DNA of 64,000 nucleotides from the NCBI GenBank assembly GCA_028583605.1, contig CM053328.1, positions 4,657,304 to 4,721,303 of the forward strand, given 5' to 3'. Numbering within the stretch: the stretch's first letter is position 1; every line of letters starts with the position of its first letter. Both the position numbers and the translations under genes were made by a program. Below are positions 25,201-31,859 of the stretch, piece by piece. This stretch comes from Dastarcus helophoroides (Eukaryota > Arthropoda > Insecta > Coleoptera > Bothrideridae). The notes under the pieces are model-generated. The model did not search any database. It had not been told where the DNA came from and was given only the letters and a program-made list of their open reading frames with translations.

Positions 25201-27423
25201 GAGGTATTGGTGTCTGGATTCTGGGTCTGGATTCTGGATTTGTTGTGGGTTTCCTAAAGTTTAGGCCAGCATTTAGGCCACCCTTTCCGGGCCCATTGTG
25301 CTATCCCCGTGATTGAAGTGTCCTTGGTCATTCATTCAGCCACCCAACCTTGTTGAGAAACTGAAGAACGTTCCTTGGATGCGCTTCTCTCAAACTGGCC
25401 ACACTAGGCCAGAAGTCCCCCAGCGTGGATCCTCTGATTGATGCTAGTGCCGGGCAGTGACACATCACGTGCTCGACTCTCTCATCTTCTCGTAACACCC
25501 TCTGCAGCTCGGGTCGTTCATAATTCCCATTCTGTGGAGGTGTTTGCTTAATCGACAGTGACCTGTCCATATCCCTACAAGTTTCCTGAGATTATTCCTT
25601 GAGAGTTGTAGGCATAGTTTTGCCCTTTCCCTGCACGGCATTCTAATGAATGCGTGAGTTTGTCGGCATGTTGTTATTGATGCCCATAAGGCTTTGTGTT
25701 TACGATAAGTTTCTTCGTTAAGTAGGGATCTAACGGTTGATCTTGCCAGGGGAAGGGTTGGTTCTGGTCCAACGAATTGTCCCTCCGAACCCTTCCTCGC
25801 CAGTTTGTCAGCGCGTTCGTTTCCCTCTTTCCCAGAATGTCCTTTGATCCATATTAGATCAATTGCATTCTCTTGTGATAGACGTTCTAGAGCTAGGTGG
25901 CAATTCCATACCAGCACTGAGTTTGTTTTCACATTCCTCAGGGCCTTAAGGGCTGCCTGGCTGTCCGTCTTTATTTGGATATATTTTCCTATTGGTGTAT
26001 TTATTATTATTAATTAACACGTGTCTGTTACAATAATATAGCAATTGAAAGAAAATTTAATCGACACGAGCCGGAATTCCAAAGGAAAACAAATATGACT
26101 TAGATTCGATTGTTGATTGAGTAGATTAGAAAATAATCATTCACGTGCAAAATGCCATCATTTAATTCCAAATTACACACCTTGCATCTCGCAGACGTTT
26201 CTATTTCAACGAAGGTCAACCGTGTATATTTTCGATAATTATTTTCACGTAATTTAGAATTATTTTGTATTACATAATCAGACTAATGAGATCCTACTTC
26301 CTGAACGCGAGGTATTCCGATTGAAAAAAAATTTGAATACACCTACGAAGATTTTTAAATTTTCAAATTAGCCTCTATGGAGCTATTATAATTGCTGACA
26401 AAATTCGTAAACGCTTTAACATTTCAATGTTTCGCATAATTAAAAAAATATCTCGATTACTGTGTAATTTTTATGAAATTCCCCGTTTACTTGAAGACGA
26501 TTAGAATGGTTAATTATCAAAAATGGTGACTTATTGTTGAAAAGATAGAATACTGAATCACAGGTGATAACTATATTGTTAAATCAATCGTAGAACAATT
26601 GTCGCTTTATCTTAAATATTAAACAAATTACAGTCTCATCAAACTATATATAAAAAGGCAAAAAAAATTCCTGATTACTTACCCACAAGTAAACTAAGTA
26701 TCCTCATTTTTAAACTTCAAACTCGAGGAGCGGCAATGTTACAACAGCAAACATTATTCAAATTATTGATAGGAATTCACTTAGAACTTTCCAGAGTTCT
26801 TATAGAAAGCGATAAATACATAACAGTGCGGACTTTTATATAAATAATTCGCACGTACTTGTCAATGTTAAAAATGCAGTTATATCTTGTAAGAGCGAAC
26901 TGCCCAAGAACCAGCAACTTGGTAAATCCCACTGTGGGTAAAAACACAGGAGAAACATAGAAGCATTGCTTTTTGATATTCATATTTCGTATAAAATCCT
27001 CGTGTTGTTATTAGGTAGTAAAAATGCCAATAATAGTGATAAAATAAAACACCCACTCTGTGTCAACAAGATTTGGCGCTAAATGGATATTGTTATTAAA
27101 AATCTTCGTCTATTACAAAAAAATGTTATCGCTATTATTAGGTGCTTGATCAGGCTTTTATTTCACAATGAAATCTTTGAATGGATCGTTAAAATTCCAC
27201 AATGGCGCAATCAAACCAAATAGCGAAAGTATTTTTCATTGGAGTAATATAAAAATCGGTAAATTTTAAACTACTATTAAAAATGCACTGAGGACAGCAC
27301 GGTTCGGATAACGCTTTAAATACCATGCTCGTTAAGAGTTGTATGCATAAAAAATAATCGAATATCAAAAACATGGAAATTTAATTAATAACAGATTAGA
27401 ATTCAAAAGTGCTCACCTGCCAT
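4022..27423 (-). CDS. SLC17-type MFS anion/phosphate transporter, spliced gene
   Basis: Seven-exon gene whose product resembles the insect sialin / 'putative inorganic phosphate cotransporter' branch of SLC17, twelve-helix membrane proteins moving organic or inorganic anions with Na+ or H+. Signatures in order: YMLRVNMSINIVAMV (first helix), YDWDMKTQGFILGAYFWGF, IPGGLMAEKCGPRRV (MFS loop 2-3), YPSLHCLISHWAPPAEKGKF (helix 4), HFGNLWGLFFLMT (helix 7), DLAPNYAGTLYGIAN (helix 10), and a last helix at EWNKVFYLGATVYIICG. All introns are GT-AG and all phases agree. The product would be about 502 or 508 residues depending on first exon, normal for the family. Two introns are tiny (52 and 53 bp); two are long (5.9 and about 15 kb) and full of repeats. 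A 2-base excess in exon 6 breaks the frame, so this is either an assembly error or a recently damaged gene. Substrate cannot be told from sequence. Confidence 0.88.
4289..4532 (-). CDS. SLC17 gene exon 6, with a 2-base frame disruption
   Basis: The acceptor ttgcag ends at 4533 and the donor GTTAGT starts at 4288. The first part reads HIIPGLLLIV in the frame set by exon 5. The rest (ITTIGCNVVWTVAVITL, then DLAPNYAGTLYGIAN, a conserved helix 10-11 region) is in a frame shifted by two bases. The step falls at a gtgtg run at about 4499-4503, which fits a two-base gain. Length 244; 242 would restore phase. Whether this is real or an assembly error cannot be decided here. Confidence 0.82.
4609..4888 (-). 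CDS. SLC17 gene exon 5
   Basis: The acceptor tttcag ends at 4889 and the donor GTAAGT starts at 4608. It encodes GVPPYKSIFLSFPFWV, then HFGNLWGLFFLMT and the helix 8 region to the short basic loop FIKKKNLLSATAIRK. It follows exon 4 across a 52-bp intron (4889-4940) that must be removed to keep frame. Confidence 0.87.
4941..5246 (-). CDS. SLC17 gene exon 4
   Basis: The acceptor ctattttag ends at 5247 and the donor GTAACA starts at 4940. It encodes GVLYPSLHCLISHWAPPAEK, helices 4-6 (GGIIELWNWPWAFFIPGG) and the start of the central cytoplasmic loop. 306 bases, phase 0 at both ends. Confidence 0.9.
5345..5510. mobile_element. Inverted-repeat element with hammerhead-like core (minus strand)
   Basis: An inner inverted repeat aagattaaaaaacacaaca (5375-5393) / tgttgtgttttttaatctt (5466-5484) sits inside outer arms that resemble caaatcttgtcc and its complement. 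Between them, minus strand, lie CTGAAGA (5431-5437), stem II GATAGC/GCTATC, GAAA (5411-5414), palindromic CGCG (5407-5410) and UU (5405-5406). Stem I does not pair well. Relatives lie at 5890-6040, 56911-57045 and 62206-62370. Located in the long SLC17 intron. Confidence 0.65.
5540..5890. repeat. Dispersed repeat related to 15805-15960
   Basis: This shares long stretches with 15805-15960, for example tgtttcaactgttggtagtt and the word cattagaat followed by tcttctggga. It also contains the atgcaacctagactac word of the 2630-2945 repeat. No coding capacity seen. Confidence 0.5.
5890..6045. mobile_element. Inverted-repeat element, degenerate hammerhead-like core (plus)
   Basis: Arms ttgaaatgcaaatcttgtct and aggacaagatttttatttcaa flank a core TTGAAGA, a GATAAC/GTTGTC stem and GAAA (about 5938-5970). 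The first base of CTGAAGA is mutated. Same family as 5345-5510 and 56911-57045. Confidence 0.55.
6290..10425. repeat. About 525-bp-period satellite array in SLC17 intron
   Basis: The marker gagaaaatcatttgggaat recurs near 6310 (degenerate), 6795, 7316, 7844, 8379, 8839, 9374, 9897 and 10414 (cut). Each unit has two related halves: both contain gaaaacaatcgaaatttcaa followed by agtttgt, one then reading cactttaaag and the other caatttaaaa. The array ends mid-unit where the pentamer array begins. The same satellite lies in opposite orientation at 13351-15684. The many open frames here are chance. Confidence 0.88.
10421..11106. repeat. Pentanucleotide array: GAGTC, then TAACC (telomere-type), then AAATC
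   Basis: An unbroken 5-bp register runs through three blocks: about 15 units of gagtc and variants (10425-10499), about nine units of taacc (10500-10545), equal to (CCTAA)n and so to the insect telomere repeat TTAGG on the other strand, and about 112 units of aaatc to 11106. One 4-base unit breaks the register near 10970. It ends inside the large SLC17 intron, about 60 bp from exon 3. Confidence 0.93.
11168..11404 (-). CDS. SLC17 gene exon 3
   Basis: The acceptor gttctgcag ends at 11405 and the donor GTAAGT starts at 11167. It encodes YGQRYDWDMKTQGFILG, the MFS loop IPGGLMAEKCGPRRV and helix 3 up to FIIGLTG. 237 bases, phase 0 at both ends. The downstream intron is 5.9 kb and holds the satellite and pentamer arrays. 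Confidence 0.9.
11458..11678 (-). CDS. SLC17 gene exon 2
   Basis: The acceptor tttcag ends at 11679 and the donor GTAAGT starts at 11457. A 53-bp intron separates it from exon 3. It encodes VIPVRGFICIMIFTACAISY (helix 1) and a long polar loop rich in Ser, Asn and Asp. It begins with two bases of a split codon, so the first exon must end in phase 1; both candidate first exons do. Confidence 0.88.
11751..12092 (+). mobile_element. Solo LTR of the gypsy family in this window
   Basis: The first 110 bp align with the gypsy LTR start at 47319: similar 5' end, gaaactttctag, cggtcgcg and acggcagataagcg. Promoter-like and 3' processing features follow: tataaat at 11924-11930 and aataaa near 12040. 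The right end reads taacacgcaaca. The expected 5' TG has become TA. No clean target duplication. Confidence 0.75.
12093..13222. other. Intronic sequence, nothing recognised
   Basis: AT-rich intronic DNA of the SLC17 gene. The short open frames 12348-12554 and 12990-13175 have no recognisable motifs and no splice-site support. No repeats shared with the rest of the window were noticed. Confidence 0.5.
13277..13319 (-). ncRNA. Hammerhead ribozyme motif, best copy
   Basis: All parts are present on the minus strand: stem I ACCAAA (13314-13319), CTGACGA (13307-13313), stem II GATCT/AGATC with loop aacg (13293-13306), GAAA (13289-13292), palindromic stem III CCGG (13285-13288), cleavage site UA (13283-13284), and the other stem I strand TTTGGT (13277-13282). 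The last A of GAAA pairs with the U before the cleaved base, as in known hammerheads. A stem III this short would work best as a dimer, as reported for Penelope-type and retrozyme hammerheads. Cleavage activity is inferred. Confidence 0.78.
13351..15684. repeat. 525-bp-period satellite, reverse orientation
   Basis: This is the reverse complement of the family at 6290-10425. Its marker appears as attcccaaatgattttctcc or close variants near 13435, 13965, 14497, 15030 and 15558, a spacing of about 530 bp. Pyrimidine-rich open frames here (for example 13219-13626 and 14170-14553) are satellite read-through. Confidence 0.85.
15715..15757 (+). ncRNA. Hammerhead-like core, decayed partner copy
   Basis: Plus-strand counterpart of 13277-13319: ACCAAA, CTGACTA (conserved G changed to T), stem II, GAAA, TCGG, UA, TTTGGT. 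Stem I is intact but the catalytic box is mutated, so it is probably inactive. Confidence 0.6.
15812..16070. repeat. Dispersed repeat followed by gypsy LTR fragment
   Basis: 15812-15960 matches 5750-5890 and the hairpin repeat at 2870-2940 (gtagtctaggttgcattcta). From 15968, tgtaacaaaaac then gaagtttctagaaa and acggcagg follow the first ~100 bp of the gypsy LTR seen at 47319 and 11751. It is a truncated LTR end. Confidence 0.6.
16071..18100. other. Intronic sequence, nothing recognised
   Basis: AT-rich DNA within the long first SLC17 intron. I see no convincing coding sequence. The short open frames (for example 16458-16733) lack motifs. No tandem structure was noticed. Confidence 0.5.
18100..18785. 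repeat. Two diverged direct repeats about 435 bp apart
   Basis: The order of words is shared by two blocks: tctctataat, then ttttgagc or ttttgaa before a T/A-rich run, then aactttca, aatcaaa, and agatgatcc. Block one is at about 18100-18285 and block two at about 18540-18715. They look like decayed copies of one repeat; the plus-strand open frames are incidental. Confidence 0.45.
18788..22712. mobile_element. hAT-type non-autonomous element carrying satellite-like DNA
   Basis: The ends begin CAGGGGCGGCCTT and close with the complement (22700-22712), flanked by a perfect 8-bp direct repeat ATTAAAAA (18780-18787 and 22713-22720). An 8-bp duplication and CAG-type ends are typical of hAT transposons. 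The subterminal parts are GC-rich and similar at both ends. The 3.9-kb interior encodes no transposase: about 18950-22050 is pyrimidine-rich satellite-like sequence (tcgaaatttcgac words), and a C12-13 run lies near 18901. Mobilisation would have needed an outside transposase. Confidence 0.82.
22160..22262. repeat. Remnant of the hammerhead inverted-repeat family
   Basis: This shares gtggaa, tatcttcaaaa and cagggacaag with 5310-5360 and 62290-62360 but has lost the core. It lies inside the hAT-type element. Confidence 0.4.
22827..25212 (-). mobile_element. Tigger/pogo-type DNA transposon with terminal inverted repeats
   Basis: The left end CACCAATACCTTGCGTCG (22827) matches the complement of the right end cgacgtaaagcgaggtattg (ending at 25212 as ggtg). 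TA precedes the left end; the right flank is TC, a likely mutated TA duplication. The interior holds one transposase gene on the minus strand (23086-24740). At 2.4 kb it is full length for the superfamily. It sits in the first SLC17 intron in the gene's orientation. Confidence 0.82.
23086..24740 (-). pseudogene. Tigger-like DDE transposase, two or more frameshifts
   Basis: DNA-cutting and joining enzyme of a pogo/Tigger element. The N-terminal helix-turn-helix (DKGEKAVEIAKAVGLAATTL) starts near 24740. The CENP-B-type second domain includes ASQGWFERLKVRANLHS. The DDE core has NVDETGLFWKRLP (first Asp), LVLADHAPGHP (second Asp, with His in place of the usual Asn) and QPMDQEVISTFKSYY (third Asp). 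The frame breaks near 24490 and again between 23446 and 23361. The C-terminal part, with EDDSGRSIEISEGQ, ends at 23086. Not translatable as one protein now, but most residues are preserved, so decay is recent. Confidence 0.82.
25255..25990 (-). pseudogene. 5'-truncated non-LTR retrotransposon, RNase H and C-terminal zinc region
   Basis: The minus strand encodes IQIKTDSQAALKAL and LIWIKGHSGKEGNERADKLA, the RNase H domain found at the end of R1/I/Jockey-type polymerases. Then follow GHCRLSKHLHRMG and a Cys/His cluster (CRGCYE, EHVMCHCP). A frameshift near 25490 separates the two parts. It is cut on the 5' side near 25990, so no reverse transcriptase is present. GC content is well above the surroundings, a sign of younger age than the satellite. 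Confidence 0.8.
25991..26680. other. Intronic sequence, nothing recognised
   Basis: AT-rich DNA between the RNase H fragment and the first candidate first exon of the SLC17 gene. No coding signal, repeat or hairpin was noticed. Confidence 0.5.
26683..26707 (-). CDS. SLC17 gene alternative first coding exon 1a
   Basis: ATG at 26707-26705, coding MRILSLLV and one base of the next codon, then donor GTAAGT at 26682. Phase 1 matches exon 2, giving MRILSLLVGVIPVRGF. A TATA box lies 126-135 bp upstream. No transcript evidence is available here, so this is an inference from phase and signals. Confidence 0.55.
26833..26842 (-). promoter_or_regulatory. TATA box for exon 1a
   Basis: The minus strand reads TATATAAAAG followed by GC-richer sequence. 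The start codon at 26707 is about 130 bases further on, leaving room for a 5' UTR of about 100 bases. Confidence 0.5.
27417..27423 (-). CDS. SLC17 gene alternative first coding exon 1b
   Basis: ATG at 27423-27421, then GCA and one base (Met-Ala plus a split codon), donor GTGAGC at 27416. Phase 1 joins exon 2 to give MAGVIPVRGF. It is very short, but its upstream TATA box parallels that of exon 1a. It could also be a 5' UTR exon with translation starting elsewhere. Confidence 0.5.
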
Positions 27424-27561
27424 TGTCGTTACGCTTGAACAAACAAAAAATTAACTAATTAAATTTTAAATTGACCATAACTAAATATTTAGGCACCATC
27501 AATATGATGCTAATTTGCGGAAAAAAAATTACTGGTAATGAGTAAATTTTATAGCCGCTTG

Positions 27562-27570
27562 CTTTATATA
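27562..27570 (-). promoter_or_regulatory. TATA box for exon 1b
   Basis: The minus strand reads TATATAAAG about 140-147 bases before the ATG of exon 1b. The distance is almost the same as for exon 1a, supporting two alternative promoters about 730 bp apart. Confidence 0.5.
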
Positions 27571-27925
27571 CTTTCCACCTCCACTTCATGGGTGCCCGCT
27601 GACAGTAATTGTACGTGTAATATCAATTTTTGACCAGCAGTGTCTACTCATTGATAGAGGTTTGATACCTTGCAGTAGACACTTCTATTTTTTTCCTAAT
27701 TTACCTTTAACTCATTGGTGAACTTGCGCAGACACTCTCAGACATCCGAGAGAATCCAAACCACCTCGTCTTTATGGTCTTCCCAAAATTCACAAACCCA
27801 ATATTCCTTTTAGGCCCATTGTCAACACGATAAAGTCACCTACCTACAATATCTCGAAATATTCATCTAACATCCTCAAGTCATATACTGGAAACACATC
27901 ATCACAAGTCCTAAATTCTAAATAA

Positions 27926-28621
27926 TTGGTCGAATTATTGTCCGAATTAATCCTAGACTCCAACGACATACTGGTCACTTCACTATTCACTAATGTTCCA
28001 GTTTCCGACCCCATGACCATAATTCGTCAATTACTTTCAGGCAAAGAGAATGCAGATTCTCTAGGTGAGTTCAGCAGGGATCACAATTTAATTCCAAAAT
28101 CTTTCAGAATCAAAGACAACTTTAGAACCAATTCTTCATTCAAAATTCTTCATAAAGCTGGTTTGTCTCGTGTCCGGGATATGATTAAAAGGATTAAACG
28201 CGATTTGGCTTCGATCTCCCGACAATTGCTCGGGCTCCATCTGGAACTATCGAGTAGGTTGTCGGTTGAACATTGGAGTCATTTCGACGCCATATCCTAT
28301 AATCAGTCCGAAAAAACTTTCAAATTAGAAAATCTGAAATACAAGAAGAAATTCGAATCCCCAAGTTCTAAGGTCAAAACTTATAGTTTAGTTTCAAAAA
28401 CAGTAGTTAATTTGTCTTCCCGTCCACTATCGAATAACGAACATATCATCTTATCTAAAGGACTGAATTTTGCTGTCGCCCCCAAAAAAAATCCAACTGA
28501 GGAAATAATCAGTGCAGTAGTCTTCCATCAGAACTCTCCCCAAGGAGGCTGCAGATCCTATTCGTTTTCAAACTACAAAAATACTAAAACATGTCAAACC
28601 GTCAAAGTCCAACACTTCTAG
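27926..28621 (+). pseudogene. Penelope RT fragment, array copy 1
   Basis: 231-codon open frame spanning the unit junction. It starts in motif A but reads DILVTSLFTNVPV, missing the four residues that include the catalytic Asp, then jumps to the N-terminal region of the polymerase. A stop codon (TAA in place of the TAC in the last copy) separates it from the sequence before it. Confidence 0.85.
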
Positions 28622-28706
28622 AGAAGAAAGATGTGCCCTTAAAACCCTAAAAACAGATTCTTCAATCACTATTCTTTCGGCTGACAAAGGTAATGCAACT
28701 GTCATC

Positions 28707-29738
28707 TTGGATAATTCCGAGTATGTATCCAAAATTAACGCCCTGTTGAATGACAGATCCTATATTCGTCTTCCTCGGGACCCAACAAGCAAAATTGAAC
28801 GTGAACTAAAGTCCAAACTAAAATCCTCAAATTTGTCCGCAGACACTCTCAGACATCTTGTTCCGAGAGAATCCGAACCACCTCGTCTTTATGGTCTCCC
28901 CAAAATTCACAAACCCAATATTCCTTTTAGGCCCATTGTCAACACGATAAAGTCACCTACCTACAATGTCTCGAAATATTCATCTAACATCCTCAAGTCA
29001 TATACTGGAAACACATCATCACAAGTCCTAAATTCTAAATAATTGGTCGAATTATTGTCCGGATTAATCCTAGACTCCAACGACATACTGGTCACTTCAC
29101 TATTCACTAATGTTCCAGTTTCCGACCCCATGACCATAATTCGTCAATTACTTTCAGGCAAAGAGAATGCAGATTCTCTAGGTGAGTTCAGCAGGGATCA
29201 CAATTTAATTCCAAAATCTTTCAGAATCAAAGACAACTTCAGAACCAATTCTTTATCTAAAACTCTTCATAAAACTGGTTTGTCTCTTGTCCGGAATATG
29301 ATTAAAAGGATTAAACGCGATTTGGCTTCGATCTCCCGACAATTGCTTGGGCTCCATCTGGAACTATCGAGTAGGTTGTCGGTTGAACATTGGAGTCATT
29401 TCGACGCCATATCCTATAATCAGTCCGAAAAAACTTTTGAATTAGAAAATCTGAAACACAAGAAGAAATTCAAATTCCTAAGTTCCAAGGTCAAAACTTA
29501 TAGTTTAGTCTCAAAAACAGTAGTCAATTTGTCTTCCCGACCACTATCGAATAACGAATATAGCATCTTATCTAAAGGACAGAATTTTGCTGTCGCCCCA
29601 AAAAAAAATCCAACTGAGGAAATAATCAGTGCAGTAGTCTTCCATCAGAACTGTCCCCAAGGAGGCTGCAGATCCTATTCGTTTTCAAACTACAAAAATA
29701 TTAAAACATGTCAGACCGCCAAAGTCCAACATTTCTAA
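28707..29738 (+). pseudogene. Penelope RT fragments, array copy 2
   Basis: Two open frames, 28707-29042 (DNSEYVSKINALLN to SYTGNTSSQVLNSK) and 29043-29738, divided by the shared TAA. It carries the same 12-base loss in motif A as copy 1, near 29091. Confidence 0.85.
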
Positions 29739-29819
29739 AGAAGAAAGATGTGCCCTTAAAACCCTAAAAACAGATTCTTCAATCAATATTCTTTCGGCTG
29801 ACAAAGGTAATGCAACTGT

Positions 29820-30672
29820 CATCTTGGATAATTCCGAGTATGTATCCAAAATTAACGCCCTGTTGAATAACAGATCCTATATTCGTCTTCCTTGGGACCC
29901 AACAATCAAAATTGAACGTGAACTAAAGTCCAAACTAAAATCCTCAAATTTGTCCGCAGACACTCTCAGACATCTTGTTCCGAGATAATCCGAACCACCT
30001 CGTCTTTACGGTCTCCCCAAAATTCACAAACCCAATATTCCTTTTAGGCCCATTGTCAATACGATAAAGTCACCTACCTACAATATCTCGAAATATTCAT
30101 CTAACATCCTCAAGTCATATACCGGAAACGCATCATCGCATGTCCTAAATTCTAAATAATTGGTCGAATTATTGTCCAAATTAACCCTAGACTCCAACGA
30201 CATACTGGTCACTTCACTATTCACTAATGTTCCAGTTTCCGACTCCATGACCATAATTCGTCAATTACTTTCAGGCAAAGAGAATGCAGATTCTCTAGGT
30301 GAGTTCAGCAGGGATCACAATTTAATTCCAAAATCTTTCAGAATCAAAAACAACTTTAGAACCAATTCTTCATTCAAAATTCTTCATAAAGCTGGTTTGT
30401 CTCTTGTCCGGGATATGATTAAAAGGATTAAACGCGATTTGGCTTCGATCTCCCGACAATTGCTCGGGCTCCATCTGGAACTATCGAGTAGGTTGTCGGT
30501 TGAACATTGGAGTCATTTCGACGCCATATTCTATAATCAGTCCGAAAAAACTTTTGAATTAGAAAATCTGAAATACAAGAAGAAATTCGAATCCCCAAGT
30601 TCTAAGGTCAAAACTTATAGTTTAGTTTCAAAAACAGTTGTCAATTTGTCTTCCCGTCCACTATCGGAATAA
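29820..30672 (+). pseudogene. Penelope RT fragments, array copy 3
   Basis: Same layout as copy 2 with an extra stop near 29987 (CGAGATAATCC) and a frame break at about 30665. The motif A deletion and the TAA at the junction (near 30157) are shared. Confidence 0.85.
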
Positions 30673-30941
30673 CGAACATATCATCTTATCTAAAGGACTG
30701 AATTTTGCTGTCGCCCCAAAAAAAATCCAACTGAGGAAATAATCAGTGCAGTAGTCTTCCATCAGAACTCTCCCCAAGGAGGCTGCAGATCCTATTCGTT
30801 TTCAAACTACAAAAATACTAAAACATGTCAAACCGCCAAAGTCCAACACTTCTAGAGAAGAAAGATGTGCCCTTAAAACCCTAAAAACAGATTCTTCAAT
30901 AAATAAATCTTTCGGCTGACAAAGGTAATGCAACTGTCATC

Positions 30942-31858
30942 TTGGATAATTCCGAGTATGTATCCAAAATTAACGCCCTATTGAATGACAGATCCTATAT
31001 TCGTCTTCTTCGGGACCCAACAATCAAAATTGAACGTAAACTAAAGTCCAAACTAAAATCCTCAAATTTGTCCGCAGACACTCTCAAACATCTTGTTTCG
31101 AGAGAATCCGAACCACTTCGTCTTTATGGTCTCCCCAAAATTCAAAAACCCAATATTCCTTTTAGGCCCATTGTCAGCACGATAAAGTCACCTACCTACA
31201 ATGTCTCGAAATATTCATCTAACATCCTCAAGTCATATACCGGAAACGCATCATCGCACGTCCTAAATTCTAAATACTTGGTCGAATTATTGTCGGAATT
31301 AACCCTAGACCCCAACGACATACTGGTAAGTTTTGACGTCACTTCACTATTTAATAATGTTTCAGTTTCCGACTCCATGACGATAATTCGTTAATTACTT
31401 TCAGGCAAAGAGAATGCAGATTCTCTAGCTGATTTAACTGCAATGTGCCTCACATCGACTTATTTTTCTTTCAATGGTAGCTTCTATAAACAAGTTTCCG
31501 ACACCCATCATCCCCAGTCGTAGCAAATATTTTCATGGAATCTTTTGAAAACACTGCGTTGGAAACTGCGGATTTAAAACCCAAGGTTTGGCTTCGTTAT
31601 GTAGATGACACATTTATTGTATGGGGCCACATGGCAAGGATTCGCAGAAATTTATTTTTGGAACACCTAAGCAGGTTACATTCTTCCCCAGCTTCACTAT
31701 GGATATTGAAAACAACGGTTCTCTTCCTTTTCTTGAACGTACTGGTCACCCGTTTACCGAACGGTCACGTTTCTCATTCCGTTTATCGAAAACCCACCCA
31801 TACTAATCGTTATTTGCATGCAGACTCTCATCATCACCCTTCCCACAAACGTTCCTGT
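30942..31858 (+). pseudogene. Penelope reverse transcriptase, last copy with catalytic motifs
   Basis: This copy keeps motif A (DILVSFDVTSLFNNV, 31310-31355) and continues to the palm motif RYVDDTFIVWG (near 31595-31630) and the C-terminal YRKPTHTNRYLHADSHHHPS. A stop follows TIIR at 31394, and the region before VANIFMESFE has lost several residues of the motif B segment (near 31500-31515). It is cut at 31859 by the hAT element. It represents the parental state before the motif A deletion. Confidence 0.85.
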
Positions 31859-31859
31859 C

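Larger units (their letters stand above)
27728..31400 (+). repeat. Tandem array of a 1,117-bp Penelope RT segment
   Basis: The word gcagacactctcagacat starts at 27728, 28839 and 29956, and with one change at 31074, spacing 1,111, 1,117 and 1,118. Each unit joins RT motif A sequence to an upstream N-terminal part (LSKGLNFAVAPKKNPTEE, ILSADKGNATVILD, LYGLPKIHKPNIPFRP), so the order is circularly permuted at the junction after KENADSL. Units are nearly identical, so the amplification is recent. The final unit continues into the normal downstream RT. Confidence 0.9.
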
